From Stammera capleta_AF (GTDB taxonomy: Bacteria; Pseudomonadota; Gammaproteobacteria; Enterobacterales; Enterobacteriaceae): a stretch of DNA of 64,000 bases. Below, piece by piece: positions 56,189 through 64,000 of this stretch. The notes beneath the pieces were generated by a model, which ran no database searches, had not been told where the DNA came from, and saw only the letters and a program-made list of their open reading frames with translations. The number at the start of each line of letters is the position of its first letter. Positions within the stretch are counted from its first letter, which is position 1. The stretch spans positions 1-64,000 of the forward strand of contig CP144777.1 in assembly GCA_036689265.1 (NCBI GenBank), read 5' to 3'. A program made the position numbers and the translations under genes.

Positions 56189-56737
56189 ATGTCTCGTATA
56201 GGAAAAAAACCTGTTATTATTCCTAGTGATATTTTAGTATCAATATATAAAAATAAAATATTAATTGTTAAAGGTGTTTTGGTTTTGAAAAGAATTATTC
56301 ACCCTTCTGTTATTTTGAATATTATTGAAAATAGAATTCATTTTAGTTTAAATAAAGATAATTATTCTTCTAAAATGTGGTCTTATGTTGGAACTTATCG
56401 TTCTATAGTAAATAGTCTTATAAAAGGTATAAATAATAATTTTGAGAAACGATTAAGTCTTGTTGGTGTTGGATATAAAGCATTTATAAATGATAATTTA
56501 TTGATATTAAATTTAGGTTTTTCTCATGCAATTGAGTTTTTAATTCCCAAATATGTAGAAATAAGTTGTGTATCTTCAACTGAAATAGTTATAAAAAGTT
56601 ATGATAAGCAATTAGTTGGTCAAATTGCTTCTAAAATAAGGTTAATTAAACCTCCTGAATCATATAAAAAAGGTAAAGGTATACGTTATTTAAATGAAAA
56701 TGTTCGTATTAAAGAACATAAGAAGAAAACTAAATAA
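56189..56737 (+). CDS. rplF: 50S ribosomal protein L6
   Basis: L6 (182 residues; E. coli 177) lies near the GTPase-associated centre. MSRIGKKPVIIPSDI, KRLSLVGVGYKAFINDNLLILNLGFSHAIEF and the C-terminal GQIASKIRLIKPPESYKKGKGIRYLNENVRIK are diagnostic, with both repeat halves present. GAG about 10 bp upstream serves as SD. Confidence 0.97.
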   Translation: MSRIGKKPVIIPSDILVSIYKNKILIVKGVLVLKRIIHPSVILNIIENRIHFSLNKDNYSSKMWSYVGTYRSIVNSLIKGINNNFEKRLSLVGVGYKAFINDNLLILNLGFSHAIEFLIPKYVEISCVSSTEIVIKSYDKQLVGQIASKIRLIKPPESYKKGKGIRYLNENVRIKEHKKKTK

Positions 56738-56759
56738 AAATTTTAATTTAGGTTATTTT

Positions 56760-57113
56760 ATGTTAAACAAAAAAAAAAAAAGATATCGTAGGTCAATTAA
56801 ATTACGCTTTAAATATAATATTTCAAAAAAAAATAGATTAGTTGTTAATAGAACTTTAAATAATATATATGCACAAATTATTTCTTTTGATGGAAATGTT
56901 ATAGTTTCATCTTCTACATTAGAAAAAAATATTTATATTAATTTAAAATCTACTGGAAATGTTATTGCGGCAAAAGAAGTTGGTAGAGTTATAGCTGAAA
57001 GATCTATAAAAAAGGGTATAGTTAATGTTGTATTTGATCGTTCTGGTTATAAATATCATGGTGTTATAAAATCATTAGCTGAATCTGCTCGTGATAATGG
57101 TTTATTGTTTTAA
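56760..57113 (+). CDS. rplR: 50S ribosomal protein L18
   Basis: L18 (117 residues, the same as E. coli) binds 5S rRNA with L5. KKKRYRRSIKLRFKYNISKKNRLVVNRTLNNIYAQII and KGIVNVVFDRSGYKYHGVIKSLAESARDNGLLF match the family. The ATG at 56760 has AGG 8-10 bp upstream; the open frame that begins inside rplF is not supported. A run of A follows the start. Confidence 0.96.
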   Translation: MLNKKKKRYRRSIKLRFKYNISKKNRLVVNRTLNNIYAQIISFDGNVIVSSSTLEKNIYINLKSTGNVIAAKEVGRVIAERSIKKGIVNVVFDRSGYKYHGVIKSLAESARDNGLLF

Positions 57114-57133
57114 TTTGTTTTAATTTTATATTT

Positions 57134-57646
57134 ATGATAAATATGAATATTAGTAAATTGGATAATGTTGAATTTATTGAAAGATTAGTTATGGTTAATA
57201 GAGTTTCTAAAACAGTTAAAGGTGGTAGAGTATTTTCATTTGCTGTTTTAACTGTAGTTGGTGATGGAAATGGAAGGGTTGGTTATGGTTATGGAAAGGC
57301 TCGAGAAGTTCCTTTGGCTATTCAAAAATCTATTGATAAGTCTCGTAAAAATATGTTTAAAATATATTTAAATAAAAGAAATTCTTTAATGCATTCTGTT
57401 GTTGGAAGTTATACTAGTTCTGTTGTATTTATGAAACCAGCAGTTGAAGGTACAGGCATAATAGCTGGTGGAGCTATGAGAGCTATTTTTGAAGTTGTAG
57501 GAATTAAAAATGTTTTAGCTAAATCTTTTGGATCTAATAATCCTATAAATATGGTAAAAGCAACTATTAATGCTTTATTAAGTATACAATCTCCTTATTT
57601 TGTTGCTTTAAAAAGAGGTAAATCTATTAAAAGTATGTTTACTTAA
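57134..57646 (+). CDS. rpsE: 30S ribosomal protein S5
   Basis: S5 (170 residues; E. coli 167) contributes to decoding fidelity. NRVSKTVKGGRVFSFAVLTVVGDGNGRVGYGYGKAREVPLAI and GTGIIAGGAMRAIFEVVGIKNVLAKSFGSNNP are conserved. The ATG at 57134 or three codons later at 57143 are both possible. Confidence 0.97.
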   Translation: MINMNISKLDNVEFIERLVMVNRVSKTVKGGRVFSFAVLTVVGDGNGRVGYGYGKAREVPLAIQKSIDKSRKNMFKIYLNKRNSLMHSVVGSYTSSVVFMKPAVEGTGIIAGGAMRAIFEVVGIKNVLAKSFGSNNPINMVKATINALLSIQSPYFVALKRGKSIKSMFT

Positions 57647-57669
57647 TGATAATTATATATTAATATTAT

Positions 57670-57861
57670 ATGTTAAAAAAAATAAAAGTTTTTCAAATAA
57701 AAAGTTCAATTGGTTGTAATTTAAAACAGAAATCTACTTTAAAAGGATTAGGTTTATTTGGTATTGGTACTTTTAGTATTCATGATGATACTCCATCTAT
57801 TAGGGGTATGATTAAAAAAATTATACATATGGTTAAAGTAAATGAAATTATCTTTAAATAA
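57670..57861 (+). CDS. rpmD: 50S ribosomal protein L30
   Basis: L30 (63 residues; E. coli 59) has the pattern VFQIKSSIGCNLKQKSTLKGLGL, then DDTPSIRGMIKKIIHMVKV, where E. coli L30 ends in MVKVEE. Here the frame runs four to five codons further and overlaps rplO by 20 bp. Confidence 0.95.
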   Translation: MLKKIKVFQIKSSIGCNLKQKSTLKGLGLFGIGTFSIHDDTPSIRGMIKKIIHMVKVNEIIFK

Positions 57862-58288
57862 TTTATATCCTAATAAAAAATCTAAATTTAAATCTAAACG
57901 TGTAGGTAGAGGTAGAGGAACAGGTTTAGGTAAAACTTGTGGTAAAGGTCATAAAGGTCAAAAATCTAGATCTGGAGGAAAAATTAGAAGAGGCTTTGAA
58001 GGTGGTCAAACCCCATTTTATAGACGTATACCTAAATTTGGTTTTAAAAGAAGAAAAAAAAAATGTGTTCAAGAACTAGGTTTATATAATTTAAACAGAT
58101 TAAATGATAATAATATTACTATTGATTTATTAAAAAGTAATGGTATTATTTCTTCCAAAATATGTTTTGTTAAAATAATATTAATTGGTAAATTAAATAA
58201 ATCTGTTAACATATGTGATAAAAATATAAAAGTTTCATTGGGATCTAAAAAGAAAATAGAGTTATTTAATGGAAGAATTTGTTATTAG
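57842..58288 (+). CDS. rplO: 50S ribosomal protein L15
   Basis: L15 (148 residues; E. coli 144) is a late assembly protein. MKLSLNNLYPNKKSKFKSKRVGRGRGTGLGKTCGKGHKGQKSRSGG and RRGFEGGQTPFYRRIPKFGFK are diagnostic in order; the C-terminal half is diverged. The ATG at 57842 lies inside the rpmD tail and is fixed by the MKL-LNNL start. Confidence 0.97.
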   Translation: MKLSLNNLYPNKKSKFKSKRVGRGRGTGLGKTCGKGHKGQKSRSGGKIRRGFEGGQTPFYRRIPKFGFKRRKKKCVQELGLYNLNRLNDNNITIDLLKSNGIISSKICFVKIILIGKLNKSVNICDKNIKVSLGSKKKIELFNGRICY

Positions 58289-58293
58289 AATAT

Positions 58294-59610
58294 ATGAATA
58301 TAAATAAAATATTATTTACTGGTATAAATTATAGTTTAAATGAATTAAAAGGAAGGTTATTTTTTTTGTTGTTTTCTATTTTTATTTTTCGTTTTGGTAT
58401 ATTTATACCTATTCCTGGAATAAATTTGTATTTATTGTCTGATATGTTAAATAAAAATCATGGAACTTTTTGGGATATGTTTAATTTATTTTCTGGTGGA
58501 TCTTTATTTCATGCTTCTGTTTTTACTTTAGGTATTATGCCTTATATATCATCGTCTATAATAATACAATTATTAACGTCTATTCATCCTAGTTTTGTTG
58601 AATTAAGGAAGGATGGTTCTAATGGTAGATATAAAATAAATAAATATACTAGGTATTTAACTTTATTTTTATCTATTTTTCAATCTGTGTTTGCTTCTTT
58701 TGTTTTCATTAATTTAAATAATTTACATAATATTTATTTTAATAAAAATTTTGTTTTTTATTTTGTAACTTTAACTAGTTTAGTTTCTGGAACAATGTTT
58801 TTAATGTGGTTAGGTGAGCAAATAACTGAAAAAGGTTTAGGTAATGGTGTTTCAATGATAATATTTATTGGAATAATATCAAATTTACCTAATTCTTTGT
58901 ATTTTTTAAGTAAAAATATTATATTGGATTTAAGTTTATTTTTTAGGTTATTTTTTGTTTTAGCAATTATTTTTTTAATTACTTTATTTGTTGTATTTGT
59001 TGAGAGAGCTCAAAGAAAAATTTTAGTTCAATATGCATCTAGAAGAAAAAGAAGTAGTGTATATTTTTTTTTACATTTATCTCAGGACACTTTTTTGCCG
59101 TTAAAAATAAATATAGCTGGTGTTATACCAGCAATATTTTCTTCTAGTGTTATGATTTTTTCTTCTTCTTTTTTAGTTTGGTTAATGAATTTTACAAAAA
59201 TAAAGATAATAAGAATTTTTATTGGATTTTTCTTTTATAAACAATTTTTATATTTAGCTATATATTTGTTTTTTATAATGTTTTTTTGTTTTTTTTATAC
59301 CATGTTAATTTTTAATGTTAAAGATACTGCTGATAATTTACATAAATCTGGTGCTTATATTCCAGGTGTTCGTCCAGGTGATAATACGTCTAAGTATATT
59401 AGTAAAATTATTTCACGTTTAATTTTATTTGGTTCATTTTATGTTTGTATAGTATGTTTAGTTCCTGAATTTGTTAATGAAGTTGTTGGCGTTTCTGTTT
59501 ATTTTAGTGGAACATCATTATTAATTGTTGTTGTAGTTATTGTAGATATTATTTCTCAAGTTCAAACATTAATTATGTCAAATAAATATTTGTCTTTTTT
59601 AAAAAAATAG
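58294..59610 (+). CDS. secY: Protein translocase subunit SecY
   Basis: SecY (438 residues; E. coli 443) is the ten-helix protein-conducting channel. FIFRFGIFIPIPGIN (helix 1), the plug region with FNLFSGGSL, GIMPYISSSIIIQLL, GEQITEKGLGNGVSMIIF and the cytoplasmic loop AYIPGVRPGDNTSKYI are intact. The ATG at 58294 lies 5 bp after rplO; an in-frame TTG at 58279 overlaps rplO. secG is at 17485; secE is not in this window. Confidence 0.97.
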   Translation: MNINKILFTGINYSLNELKGRLFFLLFSIFIFRFGIFIPIPGINLYLLSDMLNKNHGTFWDMFNLFSGGSLFHASVFTLGIMPYISSSIIIQLLTSIHPSFVELRKDGSNGRYKINKYTRYLTLFLSIFQSVFASFVFINLNNLHNIYFNKNFVFYFVTLTSLVSGTMFLMWLGEQITEKGLGNGVSMIIFIGIISNLPNSLYFLSKNIILDLSLFFRLFFVLAIIFLITLFVVFVERAQRKILVQYASRRKRSSVYFFLHLSQDTFLPLKINIAGVIPAIFSSSVMIFSSSFLVWLMNFTKIKIIRIFIGFFFYKQFLYLAIYLFFIMFFCFFYTMLIFNVKDTADNLHKSGAYIPGVRPGDNTSKYISKIISRLILFGSFYVCIVCLVPEFVNEVVGVSVYFSGTSLLIVVVVIVDIISQVQTLIMSNKYLSFLKK

Positions 59611-59619
59611 AGTTTTTAT

Positions 59620-59736
59620 ATGAAAGTTAGAGCATCTGTAAAAAAAATTTGCAATTATTGTAAAATAGTTAAAAGAAAAAGTGTGGTTCGTGTTATTTGT
59701 ACAAATGATCCTAAACATAAACAACGTCAAGGTTAG
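59620..59736 (+). CDS. rpmJ: 50S ribosomal protein L36
   Basis: This 38-residue zinc-binding ribosomal protein begins MKVRASVKKICNYCKIVKR and ends in DPKHKQRQG. The zinc ligands CNYC, a later Cys and His are present. It lies between secY and rpsM, 9 bp after secY, exactly as in E. coli. Confidence 0.96.
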   Translation: MKVRASVKKICNYCKIVKRKSVVRVICTNDPKHKQRQG

Positions 59737-59756
59737 TATAAAAAAGGTTTTAGTTA

Positions 59757-60110
59757 ATGGTTAGAATATCTGGTATTAATATCCCTGATAATAAAAGGGT
59801 TTTAGTTGCTTTAACTTATATTTATGGTATAGGTAAATCTAAAGCTAAATTAATATGTAATTTGAGTAATATAAATTTTTATATTAAAATAAGTGAATTA
59901 AATGAAAAACAATTAGAGTTGGTAAGAATTAATGTTAATAATTTTATTTTAGAAGGTGATCTTAGAAGGGAAGTAATGTTGAATGTTAAGAGATTAATTG
60001 ATATTAATTGTTATAGGGGTTTAAGACATAAAAAAGGATTACCAGTAAGAGGTCAAAGAACTAAAACTAATTCTAAAACTTGCAAAAAGTTACGTAAAAA
60101 TTTTAAGTAA
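59757..60110 (+). CDS. rpsM: 30S ribosomal protein S13
   Basis: S13 (117 residues; E. coli 118) contacts the P-site tRNA and 50S. RISGINIPDNKRVLVALTYIYGIGKSKAKLIC and the C-terminal GLRHKKGLPVRGQRTKTNSKTCK are diagnostic. It starts the alpha operon. Confidence 0.97.
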   Translation: MVRISGINIPDNKRVLVALTYIYGIGKSKAKLICNLSNINFYIKISELNEKQLELVRINVNNFILEGDLRREVMLNVKRLIDINCYRGLRHKKGLPVRGQRTKTNSKTCKKLRKNFK

Positions 60111-60139
60111 TTTTAAATTTATTTTTAAGGTTAATATTT

Positions 60140-60523
60140 ATGTCTAAACGTAAAACTAGGAAAAAAAATAAAAAGATAGTATTGGATGGTATTGCTTATA
60201 TACATGCTTCATTTAATAATACTATAATTAGTATTACTGATTTAAAAGGTAATGTTTTAGGTTGGAGTACTTCTGGTGGTTCTGGATTTAGAGGTTCTAG
60301 AAAGTCAACACCTTTTGCCGCTCAAGTTGCTACTGAAAAATGTTCTGAGTTAGTTAAACAGTATGGAGTAAAAAATTTAGAGGTTGTAGTTAGTGGTCCT
60401 GGTCCTGGAAGAGAGTCTAGTATTAGAGCGTTAAATGTTGCTGGTTTTAATATTACTAATATTAGTGATGTTACTCCTATTCCTCATAATGGTTGTCGTC
60501 CTCCAAAAAAACGAAGAGTTTAG
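60140..60523 (+). CDS. rpsK: 30S ribosomal protein S11
   Basis: S11 (127 residues; E. coli 129) lines the platform near the E site. GIAYIHASFNNTIISITDLKGNVLGWSTSGGSGFRGSRKSTPFAAQVA and DVTPIPHNGCRPPKKRRV are nearly invariant. It follows rpsM by 29 bp. Confidence 0.98.
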   Translation: MSKRKTRKKNKKIVLDGIAYIHASFNNTIISITDLKGNVLGWSTSGGSGFRGSRKSTPFAAQVATEKCSELVKQYGVKNLEVVVSGPGPGRESSIRALNVAGFNITNISDVTPIPHNGCRPPKKRRV

Positions 60524-60559
60524 TGTTATTAAAAATTTAAGTTTGTAATATTTATAAAA

Positions 60560-61180
60560 ATGTCAAAATATTTAGGTCCTAAATTAAAATTGAGTCGTCG
60601 TGAAAATTTTGATTTATTTTTAAAATCTGGTTTACGTGATATTAAAAAAAAATGTAAAATTGATCGTTTTCCAGGTCAACATGGTTATAGAAAATTAAGA
60701 TTATCTGGTTATGGTATTCAATTACGTGAAAAACAAAAATTACGTCGTATGTATGGTGTTTTGGAAAGACAATTTTTAGGTTATTATAAAAAAGCAATTC
60801 GTAAGAAAGGAAATACAGGAGATTTATTATTGCAGTTTTTAGAAAGAAGATTAGATAATGTTGTTTATAGAATGGGTTTTGGTTCTACTCGTTATGAAGC
60901 ACGTCAGTTAGTTAATCATAAATCAATTTTGGTAAATAATAATGTTATTAATATTCCATCTTTTTTGTTATCTCCAAATGATATTGTTAAAGTATGTTTA
61001 AAATCAAGAAATCAAATGAGAATTAAATATTCTATAGAATTATCTAAGAATCGTGAAATTCCTTCATGGTTAGATGTTGATATTGATAATATGGAAGGTG
61101 TTTTTAAATATATACCTGATAGAAATCTTTTTTTAGTTGATATAAATGAACATCTTATTATAGAATTTTATTCTAAGTAA
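60560..61180 (+). CDS. rpsD: 30S ribosomal protein S4
   Basis: S4 (206 residues, the same as E. coli) initiates 30S assembly and represses the alpha operon in E. coli. MSKYLGPKLKLSRREN, GQHGYRKLRLSGYGIQLREKQKLRRMYGVLERQF and the S4 domain RLDNVVYRMGFGSTRYEARQLVNHKSILVNN are intact. It has no zinc-binding cysteines, as in E. coli. Confidence 0.98.
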   Translation: MSKYLGPKLKLSRRENFDLFLKSGLRDIKKKCKIDRFPGQHGYRKLRLSGYGIQLREKQKLRRMYGVLERQFLGYYKKAIRKKGNTGDLLLQFLERRLDNVVYRMGFGSTRYEARQLVNHKSILVNNNVINIPSFLLSPNDIVKVCLKSRNQMRIKYSIELSKNREIPSWLDVDIDNMEGVFKYIPDRNLFLVDINEHLIIEFYSK

Positions 61181-61194
61181 AATTTAAGGTTTAT

Positions 61195-62190
61195 ATGTCT
61201 AGTTCATTGTTAGATTTACTTAAACCAAAATTAGTATCTGTAGAACGTGTTACTTCTACTTATTCTAAGGTTATATTAGAACCTTTAGAACGAGGTTTTG
61301 GTTATACATTAGGTAATGCTTTGAGACGAATTTTATTATCTTCTATGCCTGGATATGCTGTGTCTGAGGTTGAAATTGATGGTGTTTTACATGAATATAG
61401 TGTAAAAGAAGGTGTATTGGAAGATATAGTAGAAATAATTTTGAATTTAAAAAAATTAGCTATAAAATCAAATTGTAATAAAAGTGAATTATTTTTGTTT
61501 TTAAAGAAATCAGGTGTTGGTCCTGTATTTGCTTCTGATTTTGTTTGTGATCAGGATATTGAAATAATTAATTTTGATCATATTATATGCAATTTGACTG
61601 ATATTAATTCTTCTATTGATATGAAAGTTAAAATTCAGTATGGGAGAGGTTATGTATCTGCATATTCTAGGATTAATAGTTTAAAAAAGAAAAATATAAA
61701 TGTTTTATTAGGTAGGTTGTTAGTGGATTCTTTACATAGTCCTGTTGAAAAAGTTTCATATAGAGTTGAATCTGCAAGGGTTAAACAACGTACTGATTTA
61801 GATAAATTAATTATGGAAATAGAAACAAATGGAACTTTGGATCCTGAAGATGCTATACGTAAATCTGCCACTATATTATCTGATCAATTAGAAACTTTTA
61901 TATATTTAAAGAATATTGATAAACCTAAAATTGTTGAAAATAAACCTGAATTTAACCCTGTTTTATTATGTTCAGTTGATGATTTAGAATTAACTGTAAG
62001 ATCTGCTAATTGTTTAAAAGCTGAATCTATAAATTATATAGGTGATTTAGTTCAAAGAACAGAGGTTGAGTTACTTAAAACTCCAAATTTAGGAAAAAAA
62101 TCTTTAACTGAAATAAAAGATATTTTAGCAACTAAAGGTTTAACTTTGGGTATGAAATTAGAAAATTGGCCACCCGTTTTTACTGAATAA
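61195..62190 (+). CDS. rpoA: RNA polymerase alpha subunit
   Basis: Alpha (331 residues; E. coli 329) dimerises to assemble RNAP. The N-terminal domain has ERGFGYTLGNALRRILLSSMPGYAVSEVEIDGVLHEYS and RVESARVKQRTDLDKLIMEIETNGT. The C-terminal domain is retained with LTVRSANCLKAESINYIGDLVQRTEVELLKTPNLGKKSLTEIK, including the helix-hairpin-helix that binds UP elements. Retention of the CTD suggests UP-element or activator contact still matters. Confidence 0.98.
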   Translation: MSSSLLDLLKPKLVSVERVTSTYSKVILEPLERGFGYTLGNALRRILLSSMPGYAVSEVEIDGVLHEYSVKEGVLEDIVEIILNLKKLAIKSNCNKSELFLFLKKSGVGPVFASDFVCDQDIEIINFDHIICNLTDINSSIDMKVKIQYGRGYVSAYSRINSLKKKNINVLLGRLLVDSLHSPVEKVSYRVESARVKQRTDLDKLIMEIETNGTLDPEDAIRKSATILSDQLETFIYLKNIDKPKIVENKPEFNPVLLCSVDDLELTVRSANCLKAESINYIGDLVQRTEVELLKTPNLGKKSLTEIKDILATKGLTLGMKLENWPPVFTE

Positions 62191-62206
62191 TTTTTTAGGA
62201 AAATAT

Positions 62207-62569
62207 ATGCGTCATAGAAAATATGGTCGTAAATTAAATAGAAATAGTAGTCATAGAAAGTCTATGTTTAGAAACATGTTAATATCAGTAATAAAATATG
62301 AGATAATTAAAACTACTTTATTTAAAGCAAAAGAATTAAGTAAATTGTTAGAATTTTTTATAAATGTATCTAAAATAGATAATTTATCTAATAGACGTTT
62401 ATTGTATTCAAATATTGGTAATAAAAAAATAGTAAATAAATTATTTGTAAAATTTGGACCTAGATTTGTTGATCGTTGTGGTGGTTATACTAGAATAGTT
62501 AAATGTGGTTTTAGAAATGGTGATAATTCATTATTATCATATATTGAAATATTAGGTAGAAATGTGTAG
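62207..62569 (+). CDS. rplQ: 50S ribosomal protein L17
   Basis: L17 (120 residues; E. coli 127) ends the alpha operon. MRHRKYGRKLNRNSSHRKSMFRNMLISVIKYEIIKTTLFKAKEL is diagnostic, followed by RFVDRCGGYTRIVKCGFRNGDNS. The acidic tail is missing. Confidence 0.97.
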   Translation: MRHRKYGRKLNRNSSHRKSMFRNMLISVIKYEIIKTTLFKAKELSKLLEFFINVSKIDNLSNRRLLYSNIGNKKIVNKLFVKFGPRFVDRCGGYTRIVKCGFRNGDNSLLSYIEILGRNV

Positions 62570-62618
62570 TTAATTATATATATGTATTATATTAATTTTC
62601 AAAAAAAAATATTTTTTT

Positions 62619-63071
62619 ATGAATGATTATGAAAAACATTTGTATTGGATGAGACATTCTTTATGTTTAGCAGACATATCTTATAATAATTTTGAGATAC
62701 CTGTAGGATCTGTTGTTGTTTATAATAATATGTTAATATCTGAAGGTTGGAATAAATCAATTATGGATAATGATGTTACTTCTCATGCTGAAATAGTAGC
62801 TATTAGGAAAGCTAATTTTTTAGTTAATAATTATCGTTTGTTTAATTTTGATATTTATGTTACTTTGGAACCATGTTTGATGTGTTTAGGAGCTATTATA
62901 AATAGTAGAATTAGTAATCTTTATTTTGGTGCTAGTAGTGATAGTTTTTCAGTTTTTTCTTTTATTAAAAAAGAATATATAAAAGTTAAATTGAAGGTTT
63001 ATTCTGGATTTTTGAGAGATGAATGTTCTAATAAAATAAAAAATTTTTTTTTAAATTATTGTAGAGATTAA
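62619..63071 (+). CDS. tadA: tRNA adenosine(34) deaminase TadA
   Basis: TadA (150 residues; E. coli 167) converts A34 to inosine in tRNA-Arg(ACG), an essential step for reading CGN codons. The zinc and catalytic motifs are DVTSHAEIVAIRKA (HAE near residue 57) and TLEPCLMCLGAIINSRI (PCxxC). The C-terminus is short. It lies 49 bp after rplQ, an arrangement not seen in E. coli. Confidence 0.95.
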   Translation: MNDYEKHLYWMRHSLCLADISYNNFEIPVGSVVVYNNMLISEGWNKSIMDNDVTSHAEIVAIRKANFLVNNYRLFNFDIYVTLEPCLMCLGAIINSRISNLYFGASSDSFSVFSFIKKEYIKVKLKVYSGFLRDECSNKIKNFFLNYCRD

Positions 63072-63102
63072 TTTTTTATTTATTTTAGTGTGTAAATTTT
63101 TT

Positions 63103-64000
63103 ATGAGACCTATATTTGTAGATATTAATATATGTAATTTAAAAAGAAATAATAAATTAATTAGAAATTTGTGTATTAATAAAAAAATATGGTTGGTTTT
63201 GAAGGCTAATGCTTATGGTCATGGTTTAAAGAATATATATTTTGGTTTAAATAATAATGATATTGATGGTTTAGCTGTTTTAAGTATTGATGAAGCTATT
63301 TTGTTACGTAATTTAGGGTTTAATAAATTAATATTATTATTAGAAGGATTTTTTGATTTGGAAGAATTAAAGTTGTGTTTAAAATTTAATTTTATTATTG
63401 TTATTCATAGTAAGTGGCAAATATATTTATTAAAAAAAGTAATAATTTATAACAAAATAGATGTTTTTTTAAAAATAAATTTTAATTTGAATAGATTAGG
63501 TTTTAGTTTGGATAAAATAAGTGAAATATTTTTTATTTTAAAAAATATTAATAATATTAGATATATATCTTTAATGTTACATTTTTCTAAATCTGATAAT
63601 TATGTTGAATTTAATAAATATATAGATAAATATATTAAATTATTGTTGAATTTAAATTTAAAATTTAAATATACATCTATTTTTAGTTCTTCAGGTATTA
63701 TTTGGCATTTAAATAAAATAAAAAGTGATTGGGTAAGAGCAGGAATAATTTTATATGGTTCTTCACCAACAAATAATTATTTGGATATAGTAAATTATGG
63801 TTTCAAACCAGTTATGACGTTTAGAAGTGAAATTATTTGTATACAGAAAGTTAAATTTGGTCATAATATAGGATATGGAGTTAATTATATATCTGATAGA
63901 GATAGATTTATAGGTATTGTTGCTTGTGGTTATGCTGATGGTTATCCTAGACAATTATCTAATAGATCTTTTGTATTAATAGATAATTATTTTAAGTGTA
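63103..64000 (+). CDS. alr: Alanine racemase, 3' end beyond the window
   Basis: Alr is a PLP enzyme making D-alanine for peptidoglycan; 299 residues are visible and the frame is open to the window end. The PLP lysine is in VLKANAYGHG near residue 34. LLLEGFFDLEELK, KINFNLNRLGF, SSSGIIWHL-like IFSSSGIIWHL, WVRAGIILYGSSP and VACGYADGYPRQLS with the family GYGDGYPR motif are present. The ATG at 63103 fits the usual short N-terminus. It supports cell-wall retention, with mreBC and amiB. Confidence 0.95.
   Translation, partial: MRPIFVDINICNLKRNNKLIRNLCINKKIWLVLKANAYGHGLKNIYFGLNNNDIDGLAVLSIDEAILLRNLGFNKLILLLEGFFDLEELKLCLKFNFIIVIHSKWQIYLLKKVIIYNKIDVFLKINFNLNRLGFSLDKISEIFFILKNINNIRYISLMLHFSKSDNYVEFNKYIDKYIKLLLNLNLKFKYTSIFSSSGIIWHLNKIKSDWVRAGIILYGSSPTNNYLDIVNYGFKPVMTFRSEIICIQKVKFGHNIGYGVNYISDRDRFIGIVACGYADGYPRQLSNRSFVLIDNYFKC

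Overview
The window is a very AT-rich (roughly 80% A+T by eye), gene-dense piece of a reduced gammaproteobacterial chromosome. It most resembles an obligate insect endosymbiont of the Enterobacterales type. The evidence is E. coli-like gene order in many blocks, gamma-type 16S sequence, an rRNA operon ordered 16S-tRNA-Glu-23S-5S-tRNA-Asp, tRNA genes without encoded CCA, and Lys/Asn/Ile-rich proteins. There are no phages, insertion sequences, CRISPR arrays, toxins or biosynthetic clusters. I cannot name the genus from sequence alone. Standard code 11 is used: TGG is the Trp codon and TGA is a stop.

Layout. 1-4.4 kb: a stand-alone PolA 5'-nuclease domain, an OmpA-like barrel protein, ptsH-ptsI, tRNA-Phe and cutA. 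4.5-10.9 kb: groS-groL, a strong terminator, rpsO-pnp-deaD. 10.9-13.9 kb: tRNA-Val, tmRNA and smpB (minus), grpE and tRNA-Ile2(CAT) (plus), gpmA (minus). 13.5-22.5 kb (minus): a collapsed E. coli-like block rplU-rpmA-obgE-greA-rlmE-ftsH-secG-tRNA-Leu(GAG)-nusA-infB-rbfA. 22.9-30.9 kb (plus): mreB-mreC-tldD, rplM-rpsI, mutS, rpsF-rpsR-rplI. 31.2-36.1 kb: the rRNA operon. 36.2-42.9 kb: orn-tRNA-Gly-amiB-mutL-miaA-hflX-rlmB. 42.9-44.5 kb (minus): def-fmt, tRNA-Leu(TAA), tRNA-Cys. 44.8-62.6 kb: a continuous str-S10-spc-alpha ribosomal supercluster from rpsL to rplQ. 62.6-64 kb: tadA and the start of alr, cut by the window end.

Together these genes cover translation, ribosome assembly, chaperones and proteolysis, ribosome rescue, tRNA and rRNA modification, cell shape and wall turnover (mreBC, amiB, alr) and mismatch recognition (mutS, mutL). 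Several are pared down: PolA keeps only its nuclease, NusA lacks the AR domains, IF2 has a short Lys/Asn-rich N-terminus and the OmpA-like protein lacks a recognisable peptidoglycan-binding domain.

The most striking observation is obgE on the minus strand (20902-21953). Its body is open for about 340 codons but contains no possible start codon. The conserved start (ATG, overlapping the rpmA stop as ATGA and encoding Met-Lys-Phe as in E. coli) is separated from that frame by a run of 12 A. One extra A would restore the gene, which suggests rescue by polymerase slippage, or alternatively a gene being lost or a homopolymer sequencing error. Other notable points are an exact 46-bp in-frame repeat in the OmpA-like gene, an altered tmRNA tag (AKNNNYALAA), and a 50-bp rpsC/rplP overlap. 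I found no clearly new multi-gene system.
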